Translations under genes and position numbers: made by a program
NCBI GenBank assembly: GCA_024710535.1
Contig: JANJUO010000613.1
Location: 1-9,070, forward strand
DNA length: 9,070 nucleotides
Source: a bacterium
GTDB lineage: Bacteria > Bacteroidota > Ignavibacteria > Kapaibacteriales > UBA2268
Direction of reading: 5' to 3'
Notes under the pieces: generated by a model
Told to the model about the DNA's origin: nothing
The model's input: only the letters and a program-made list of their open reading frames with translations
Database searches by the model: none
Part shown: piece by piece, positions 1-5,741 of the stretch
How the letters are laid out: each line of letters begins with the position of its first letter
Position numbering within the stretch: the first letter of the stretch is position 1

Positions 1-2
1 TA

Positions 3-1013
3 AGAACCGGTATTCGTGAAACAGAAGAAACTATCAGCGGTGATTGCTCTCCAACCGATATCGAAGAAATGTTCCAACTCATACATTTGAAAGTTACTGA
101 GCCAAGAAAGGATTTCGAAGCATTCCAATCTTTGATGGAAAAAACAGCATCTTCTTTGCAAGATGATAAAAATGATCCTCGCTCAGTATTTTTCGATTCG
201 ATTAATTCTGTTATTTACAATTACCATACAAGAAAATTACCTTGGGAAGTTAGCGATTTAATGAAAATTAATCTTATAAAAGCAATAGATTTCTATAAAT
301 CACGTTTTGCTAATATGAATGGTTTTAATTTTGTTTTTGTTGGAAGTTTTGATGTAAACAAAATTACACCGTTGATTGAAAAATATTTGGGAAGTTTGCC
401 TTCAGAAAACAAAGCAGAATCATTTAAAGATTTGGGAATCAATGTTGCAAATGGCAAAATCAACAAAATTGTAAAGAAAGGAATTGAAAAACAAAGTATG
501 GTTTCGATGAGAATTTCTGGCGATATGGAACTTAAAGGCGATGATAGATTTATGCTGAATGCAGTTATTGATGCGTTCAATATTAGATTGAGAGAAGTTG
601 TAAGAGAAGAAAAAAGCGGAACTTATGGCGCTTATGCCTATCCAAGTTTTACATCATATCCAAAATCAACTTATGCAATAAATATGGGCTTTGGATGCGA
701 TCCTGATAGAGCAGAAGAATTATCCAATGAAGTTATGAAACTTGTTACTGAAATCACAACTAAGAAAATCGAAGAGACAAATTTACAAAAAGTAAAAGAA
801 CAATTATTGAAAGGTTTGGAAGTAAGCACCAAAGATAATAGATTTTGGATGACAAATATTTATAATTCTTATTACAATAATGATAATGCTGAAAAAATTG
901 CTGATAGAAAACAGCAAATTGAAGCATTGAATACAGACAAACTTTTTGATATTGCTAAAAAATATTTCAAAACAGACAATCTGGCAAAATTTATTTTGAT
1001 GCCGGAAATGTAA
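3..1013 (+). CDS. M16 family zinc peptidase, PqqL-like, C-terminal part (5' end outside window)
   Basis: The frame is open from the left edge, so this is the last 336 residues of a longer protein. The ATG at 69 is internal, because the codons before it (reading RTGIRETEETISG...) already look like the family. Homologous PqqL-like M16 proteins are about 900 residues with two M16 halves; this is the second half. Visible hallmarks are a block reading FQLIHLKVTEPRKDFEAF near 72-125, FVFVGSFD near 330, the LGSLPS end of a subdomain near 390, and LREVVREEKSGTYGAYAYP near 588-644, matching the conserved R...Y region of the C-terminal half that helps hold the substrate. The zinc-binding HxxEH motif belongs to the N-terminal half and is not in the window, so activity cannot be judged. 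The product probably degrades peptides in the periplasm or envelope (inference). It stops with TAA 17 bp before the next gene and is likely co-transcribed with it. Confidence 0.9.
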   Translation, partial: RTGIRETEETISGDCSPTDIEEMFQLIHLKVTEPRKDFEAFQSLMEKTASSLQDDKNDPRSVFFDSINSVIYNYHTRKLPWEVSDLMKINLIKAIDFYKSRFANMNGFNFVFVGSFDVNKITPLIEKYLGSLPSENKAESFKDLGINVANGKINKIVKKGIEKQSMVSMRISGDMELKGDDRFMLNAVIDAFNIRLREVVREEKSGTYGAYAYPSFTSYPKSTYAINMGFGCDPDRAEELSNEVMKLVTEITTKKIEETNLQKVKEQLLKGLEVSTKDNRFWMTNIYNSYYNNDNAEKIADRKQQIEALNTDKLFDIAKKYFKTDNLAKFILMPEM

Positions 1014-1030
1014 ATCAGTATGGGAGCCGG

Positions 1031-4000
1031 ATGACAAAAAAAGTTACTTATATATTGCTGTTTCTACTTATTTCAAGTATAAACATTTATTCTCAACGAG
1101 AAGCATATAATTGGCATTTTGGATACGGCTGTGCCATAACATTCAATACTCCAGATAGAGAGCCGGAAATGCTAACCGGCTCTGCTATTTGGCAACTTGA
1201 AGGAGTTTCTGGCATTTCAACTGGTGCCGGCGAACTCCTTTTTTATTCTGATGGCAAGGAAGTATATAATAAATCAAATACTTGGATGAATTACAAAGTA
1301 TTTCTAAAAAGTACATTTTCCGCCACAATGTCTTCTGTGATTTTCCCAAAGCCAGGCAGTAAAAATCTATATTATATTGTTACATGCGATGCCGCTCAAT
1401 ATATAGAACCACCCAATGATGGAATTAATTATAGTGTTATTGATATGAACCTCCGAAATGGAATGGGCGATTTTGTGGAAATCAACAAGCCGCTTTGGGT
1501 TCCTAATGCTGAAAAGTTGATTGCCATACGCCATCTTAACGGGAATGATGTATGGGCAGTTGGTCACGAATGGATGAGCAAGCGATTTGTATCATTTAAA
1601 TTTTCTGACAAAGGAGTTAGCGATACTGTTTTTTCAGATGTTGGTTCGTTTCATGGAGATATAAACGATCAATGGGACTCAACTTCTATCGGATACATGA
1701 AAGCATCGCCACAAGGCGATAAAATTGCTGTTGTTAAATATGGCGTTCCGATGGTTGAGGTATTCAGATTTAATCGTCAAACCGGAGAACTTTATAGTTA
1801 TTTGAATTTATACTTACCAAATAAATTATATTTATATGGAGTGGAATTCTCTCCAAATGGAAAATTGCTTTATGTTAACGACCAAAAAACCACAGAGATT
1901 TTTCGCTTTGATTTAACAGAAGCAAAGCCAGATGAGAATGTTTATACTTATGCAACAGGTATCAAAGGACTTGGAGCAATGCAAATTGCACCGAATGGAA
2001 AAATCTATGTTTCATCTTATGCAAAATCTTATCTTCATTCAATTAACAATCCAAATTCAACAGGAGCTTTGAATTTTGTAATTAATTCAGTTCGTGTAAC
2101 TAATGATTTGAAAAATTTTATTCCAACTTATGGACTCCCCAATTTCCTAAATGATTTTTTTGCCCAAAAATTAATTGCAAATGCAAAGGGTGTTTGCAGA
2201 GATGAAACAGTTACTTTAACAGCAGATTTTAGAATATTTTCTCCGGGTACCGATTTCGAATGGACTGGTCCGGCTTTTGCAAATCCTGTTAAAGGCGATA
2301 GCGTTCAATTTGTGCTAAATGACAATACAATTGGCTGGTATAAAGTGCGGGCAATGTTTGAAAATTTTTGGTATTCGGACAGCATTTATATTAATTATAA
2401 TGAAGCACCGATTGCGGAAATTGAAGGCAATTCTGTGATTTGCGATAATGGATTTACATTTTTGCGATCTCGATTCCAAAAAGCCGGCTATAAATATTTA
2501 TGGTCAAACGGAAAAACCGAAGCAGAAATCAAAGTTGTTGGAGCGGGAATTTATACATTAAAAGTATTTTCGGAAGCAGGCTGTGTGGATAGCGCCTCTG
2601 TTAATGTGGAAATCAAGCCACCAATGGATATTGAAATTCTTGGAAAATTGGATTTATGCCTTGGCGATACAGTTACAATTCGCTCAAATATTGATCATCC
2701 AAAATATAAATATATATGGAATACAGGCGAAACAAGTTCAAGTATTGTGGTTAGCACTGCTGGAGTTTATTGGGTTTCGGTTACAGATATTGAAGGCTGT
2801 ACCGGAACGGATACAGTTGAAATTGATGTTTTGGAAAAACCTGAAATTTCAATGAATGAATATAATAGAGCATTTTGCAAAGGCGACAGCACATTTGTTG
2901 AGGTATTGAATCCTGACAATAGTTATTTATATTGGTGGAGCGATGATTCCAAAGAAACAAGCCGATATTTGAATAAAACCGAAACATTGATTCTGTATGC
3001 CGCAAATCTTAATGGCTGTATAGATTCGGTTGTGATCAATGTGGAATCGGTTGAAATTCCGAATGCAAAAATTAAAATTATTGGTGCTAAGGTACTATGT
3101 GCAAACGAAAAAGCAGTTTTGCGTGCAGAAAATTACAATACTGAATTTCAATACGAATGGTCGAATGGCTCAACTTCTTCTGAAATTGAGATTACCGAAC
3201 CTGGAATGTATTATTTATATGTGGAAAATTTCTTAGGTTGCGGGACTGTTGATAGTATTTTAATCGAAAAATCAAAGCCATTTCAGACTGCAATTATTTC
3301 TCAGACAGATACTTTATGCTCTGGAATTCCGATAACTTTGTCGCTCAGTGATAATTATTTCAAGTATTTATGGTCAACCGGTGAGACCTCGGCAAACATA
3401 AAAGTCGATAAAGCTGGGCTCTATAAAGTTGAAGTATGGGATACACTCGGATGTTCGGGAAATGCTGAAATTGAAATCTATGAATATGACATCAAACTTG
3501 AATACGATAATGAATTATTTATGGAATCGGTTTGTTTGGGTGAATTATCCGAAAAATCTTTTTCAATCAAGAATACTGGTAATTCCAAAATAAATATTTC
3601 TGAATTTGAAATTATCGGCATTAATAATTTCATGAAAATCAATAATTTAATTGGTGAAATAAACGCAAGTTCAAGCAAGGAAGTTAAAGTTTCATTCATA
3701 CCAGATTCTTTATTCGATGGCAATTATCTTGTGAATTTCAAGATTGATTATCCTTGCGAAAAATGGATGCAATTCAAAGTTTCTGCAAATAGTTTTATAT
3801 ATGTGGAGCTATCGCTTCCCGAAATTTATGCTGAAGTTGGCGTTGATACTTGTATCCCGATTTATGCAAAATTAATTTGCAAAAATGCTAAAGACATCAC
3901 TGCAAAAATTAAAGGCAAAATTTCATATCAAGCTGATTATTTCCTTGTTAATTCTGCAAAAAATCTCAAATTCAATAATGAAGCAGTCGTAAACGGTTTA

Positions 4001-4477
4001 AGATATGTCAGTTTCGAGAGCGACAGCATTAAAATCTCGCAAAATAAATCCTTGATTGGCGAACTTTGCGGCATTACTTTGGTGGGCTCTACCGAAAAAA
4101 TCCCACTTGATTTTGCTGATTTGAATTCATTAACTAATAATTTATTTTTTGATAGTTTGCCCGGAAGTTTAACTCTTGAAAATTGTATGTTGCCATTGAG
4201 AGGTATAAAACTTTTTGAACCAACAAAAATATTTATTGCACCTCATCCTGCTGATGAAAGTTCAAAGATCACTATTCAAACAAGCGAAACAGGCAATTTT
4301 GAACTCTTGATTTTCAATCAGTTTGGCGAGCAAATTAATTCTTTCAAATTCACAAAAAGCAATTCTAACTCCGAAATAATTGCTATTTCGCCAAACTTGC
4401 AGTCGAATGGATTATATATTTTGAAATTAATTAGCGAAAAAAGCACTCAATTCGAAAAAATGATTTTTATGAAATGA
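1031..4477 (+). CDS. Large T9SS-secreted surface protein: propeller, Cys-paired Ig-like repeats, Hydin-like domain, C-terminal sorting domain
   Basis: A secreted 1148-residue protein. Residues 1-21 are a signal peptide (hydrophobic ILLFLLISSINIY, cleavage likely S21/Q22), which fixes the ATG; GGGAG lies just upstream. Residues 25-380 resemble a Bacteroidota propeller region: a YNWHFGYGCAITFN opening, blade motifs of the SPxGxK kind at 223, 271 and 317 (46-48 apart), and a closing YGLPNFLNDFF near 367. One degenerate Ig-like unit (385-455) is followed by five units of about 73 residues (460-820), each with two cysteines. Residues 826-930 look like a Hydin/ASPM-type beta domain (FSIKNTGNSKINISEFEI). 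Residues 930-1055 are cohesin-like at best. Residues 1062-1148 are a T9SS type A sorting domain (IAPHPA, then G-Y-I-L-K-L and final KMIFMK), so export across the outer membrane and attachment or release there is expected. No catalytic motif is visible; an adhesin or surface structural role is inferred. The gene probably shares an operon with the M16 peptidase. Confidence 0.88.
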   Translation: MTKKVTYILLFLLISSINIYSQREAYNWHFGYGCAITFNTPDREPEMLTGSAIWQLEGVSGISTGAGELLFYSDGKEVYNKSNTWMNYKVFLKSTFSATMSSVIFPKPGSKNLYYIVTCDAAQYIEPPNDGINYSVIDMNLRNGMGDFVEINKPLWVPNAEKLIAIRHLNGNDVWAVGHEWMSKRFVSFKFSDKGVSDTVFSDVGSFHGDINDQWDSTSIGYMKASPQGDKIAVVKYGVPMVEVFRFNRQTGELYSYLNLYLPNKLYLYGVEFSPNGKLLYVNDQKTTEIFRFDLTEAKPDENVYTYATGIKGLGAMQIAPNGKIYVSSYAKSYLHSINNPNSTGALNFVINSVRVTNDLKNFIPTYGLPNFLNDFFAQKLIANAKGVCRDETVTLTADFRIFSPGTDFEWTGPAFANPVKGDSVQFVLNDNTIGWYKVRAMFENFWYSDSIYINYNEAPIAEIEGNSVICDNGFTFLRSRFQKAGYKYLWSNGKTEAEIKVVGAGIYTLKVFSEAGCVDSASVNVEIKPPMDIEILGKLDLCLGDTVTIRSNIDHPKYKYIWNTGETSSSIVVSTAGVYWVSVTDIEGCTGTDTVEIDVLEKPEISMNEYNRAFCKGDSTFVEVLNPDNSYLYWWSDDSKETSRYLNKTETLILYAANLNGCIDSVVINVESVEIPNAKIKIIGAKVLCANEKAVLRAENYNTEFQYEWSNGSTSSEIEITEPGMYYLYVENFLGCGTVDSILIEKSKPFQTAIISQTDTLCSGIPITLSLSDNYFKYLWSTGETSANIKVDKAGLYKVEVWDTLGCSGNAEIEIYEYDIKLEYDNELFMESVCLGELSEKSFSIKNTGNSKINISEFEIIGINNFMKINNLIGEINASSSKEVKVSFIPDSLFDGNYLVNFKIDYPCEKWMQFKVSANSFIYVELSLPEIYAEVGVDTCIPIYAKLICKNAKDITAKIKGKISYQADYFLVNSAKNLKFNNEAVVNGLRYVSFESDSIKISQNKSLIGELCGITLVGSTEKIPLDFADLNSLTNNLFFDSLPGSLTLENCMLPLRGIKLFEPTKIFIAPHPADESSKITIQTSETGNFELLIFNQFGEQINSFKFTKSNSNSEIIAISPNLQSNGLYILKLISEKSTQFEKMIFMK
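2408..3490 (+). repeat. Five tandem Ig-like protein repeats with paired cysteines (within the T9SS cargo gene)
   Basis: Five consecutive units of 72-74 residues share the pattern C-x(n)-Y-x-W-S/N-x-G-x-T/E ... I-x-V ... G-x-Y ... G-C. The cysteine pairs are 471/518, 543/590, 616/663, 690/737 and 763/808, so the two cysteines lie 47 residues apart in four units and 45 in the last. The core WSNG, WNTG, WSTG type motif is clear in units 1, 2, 4 and 5 and altered to WWSDDSKET in unit 3. Similar modules are common in secreted Bacteroidota proteins. A disulfide in each unit is likely but inferred. The DNA copies have diverged, so this is an old protein-level repeat and not a recent duplication. Confidence 0.8.
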
Positions 4478-4555
4478 TGAATAAATTCTATTTTGGCACG
4501 AGTATTGTGTGATTTTTTTGGGATTAAAGCGAATTTTGGAAATTGTAGATAATTT

Positions 4556-5395
4556 ATGAAGACAAATACTTTAGTTGGGATTATTCTTGGAATTGTCGCT
4601 ATTTTTGGCGCCTATCTGCTCGAGGGCGGCAAGCCTGATAGTCTTTTTGCAGTTTCGCCTATGATAATTGTTTTGGGAGGCACATTTGCCGCTGGTTTGG
4701 CAGGTACTTCTTTCAAAACTGTTGCGAATGTCCCGACTTTATTCAAAATAATTCTGTTTCCAAACAAGTATGATTTCAAGCAAATCGTTGATCAGTTGGT
4801 GTATTTCTCCCAACTTTCCAGACTTGAAGGAATTCTTGCACTTGAAACAAAACTTGATACCATCAAATATCCTTTTCTTCGAAAAATGGTCGAACTAAGC
4901 ATTGATGGCTCAGATCCACAAACGTTGGAGCAGATTTTCCGCACCGAAATTAGCTTTATCACCGAAAGACATTTCAATCACATTAATTTATTTGCCAAAT
5001 TTGCAGGATATTCACCAACTATGGGTATCATTGGTACCGTTATGGGCTTGATTCTGACCTTTGCAAATGCCGGTGATGACATTAATAAACTTATTCATCA
5101 CATTGGAACTGCATTTATTGCAACAATGTGGGGAATTTTTATGGCTAATATTGTTTGGCTGCCCATTAGCGACCGCTTGAAGTTCTTGCATGACGAAGAA
5201 ATGCAGGTTTACGAACTTATGCTTTTGGGTGTGCAGGGCTTGATGATCGGAGAAACTCCTACAGTTATCCAATCGCGTTTGGTCTCGATTTTCCCAATCA
5301 AAGAGCAGATAGAAATTCTCAAAAAGGGCAGACCAAAAGATCTTAAGCCAAACGAACCACTTGTTCAGCCCACTCAAAAGCAAGATGCTCAATAA
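4556..5395 (+). CDS. motA: Flagellar motor stator protein MotA
   Basis: A 279-residue inner-membrane protein of the MotA/TolQ/ExbB superfamily, the stator subunit that with MotB conducts ions and drives the flagellar rotor. Four membrane segments are visible at about 5-21, 34-50, 150-170 and 183-205, with a cytoplasmic loop between the second and third. Within that loop R89 and E97 have the same 8-residue spacing as the E. coli R90/E98 pair that contacts FliG, followed by SIDGSDPQTLEQI. P154 (GYSPTMGIIGTVMGL) and P203 (WLPISDRLKF) match the two conserved MotA prolines. These features favour MotA over TolQ or ExbB. An in-frame TAA ends at 4552, just before the ATG, so the start is well bounded. 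No motB follows: a terminator and an opposing gene come next. The ion used cannot be told without MotB. It lies 78 bp after the T9SS cargo gene with no clear terminator between them, so read-through is possible. Confidence 0.93.
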   Translation: MKTNTLVGIILGIVAIFGAYLLEGGKPDSLFAVSPMIIVLGGTFAAGLAGTSFKTVANVPTLFKIILFPNKYDFKQIVDQLVYFSQLSRLEGILALETKLDTIKYPFLRKMVELSIDGSDPQTLEQIFRTEISFITERHFNHINLFAKFAGYSPTMGIIGTVMGLILTFANAGDDINKLIHHIGTAFIATMWGIFMANIVWLPISDRLKFLHDEEMQVYELMLLGVQGLMIGETPTVIQSRLVSIFPIKEQIEILKKGRPKDLKPNEPLVQPTQKQDAQ

Positions 5396-5423
5396 AAATT
5401 AGAATTTTATATTTTTGTAATAG

Positions 5424-5450
5424 AACCTTCCACTTCGGAAGGTTTTGTGT
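5424..5450 (+). terminator. Rho-independent terminator after motA
   Basis: AACCTTCC (5424-5431) pairs perfectly with GGAAGGTT (5437-5444) around a 5-nt ACTTC loop, and is followed by TTTTGTGTTGTT. It starts 29 bp after the motA stop. The T tract is interrupted, so strength is moderate. Confidence 0.75.
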
Positions 5451-5459
5451 TGTTGGTGG

Positions 5460-5479
5460 CTCAAACATCCTTGTTTGAG
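5460..5479. repeat. Small perfect hairpin, possible dispersed intergenic repeat
   Basis: CTCAAACA (5460-5467) and TGTTTGAG (5472-5479) form an 8-bp perfect stem around TCCT. It lies just after the motA terminator and is followed by GAGGAAAAAAAC on the plus strand. It has no good T tract on the plus strand, so a terminator role is doubtful. A repetitive extragenic element is possible; copies elsewhere in the genome cannot be seen here. Confidence 0.5.
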
Positions 5480-5498
5480 AGGAAAAAAACAATATAAA

Positions 5499-5625
5499 TA
5501 ATAAGGTTAAATAATTTGTGAAACTTTTTTCTACTAAGGTTAATGATCGAAATAAGGTTTTGAATACCTTATTTTTAAAAAAAACTTAGTAGAAAATGTT
5601 AACGGTTGAATAATCAACCTTAATA
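5499..5625. repeat. Long imperfect palindrome between convergent genes
   Basis: Three perfectly paired blocks share nearly the same centre, at about 5562: TAAGGTT 5502-5508 with AACCTTA 5616-5622; TTTTCTACTAAG 5527-5538 with CTTAGTAGAAAA 5585-5596 (12 bp); and AAATAAGGT 5550-5558 with ACCTTATTT 5566-5574 (9 bp). The pieces between them pair only partly. The motif TAAGGTT also occurs three times in direct orientation, at 5502, 5535 and 5553. A further 6-bp hairpin, GGTTGA/TCAACC (5604-5619), lies inside the right arm. No reading frame of note is contained. It could be a MITE-like or other folded mobile element, or a long transcript hairpin; no clear target-site duplication is visible. Confidence 0.7.
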
Positions 5626-5631
5626 ATTTCT

Positions 5632-5663
5632 GGATTTCTCACATTCGCCTCGAAATGACGGTC
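5632..5663. repeat. Possible dispersed intergenic repeat fragment
   Basis: The stretch GGATTTCTC...TCGAAATGACGGTC resembles a short intergenic repeat that I recall from many unrelated bacterial genomes, with a GATTTCTCGCTTCGCTCGAAATGAC-like core (recalled, not searched). Here the centre is altered (ACATTCGCC). It sits between the long palindrome and the minus-strand terminator. No gene is present. The identification rests on resemblance alone. Confidence 0.35.
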
Positions 5664-5702
5664 AAAAAAAACATCCGATACTTTCTAAATATCGGATGTT
5701 TT
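5664..5702 (-). terminator. Strong rho-independent terminator of the leftward operon
   Basis: A 13-bp perfect stem (5668-5680 with 5690-5702, core ACATCCGATA/TATCGGATGT) encloses a 9-nt loop. Read on the minus strand it ends in a run of T from the plus-strand A tract 5664-5671, 39 nt past the peptidase stop codon. On the plus strand it is followed by GTTTT, so it may also stop rightward read-through. Confidence 0.85.
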
Positions 5703-5741
5703 GTTTTAATAAGAGAAAAATTATAAAGATGATAATTGAAT

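Noticed and set aside
69..71. ATG at 69 as the start of the M16 gene
   Set aside because: The frame is open back to the window edge and the upstream codons already encode family-like sequence, so the gene begins outside the window.
2583..3236. Overlapping open frames inside the T9SS cargo gene
   Set aside because: They are out-of-frame shadows of a gene with clear domains, with no family-like sequence of their own.
4556..5395. MotA-like protein as ZorA of a Zorya defence system
   Set aside because: The length, charged loop pair and prolines are those of flagellar MotA; there is no long coiled-coil tail and no ZorB, helicase or nuclease nearby.
5410..5417. TATTTTTG matching the Bacteroidota promoter -7 element
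   Set aside because: It sits 15 bp after the motA stop, directly before a terminator, with no -33 element and no gene to serve.
5499..5625. CRISPR array or tRNA in the repeat-rich gap
   Set aside because: The repeats are inverted and few, with no regular spacers, and no cloverleaf fold is visible.
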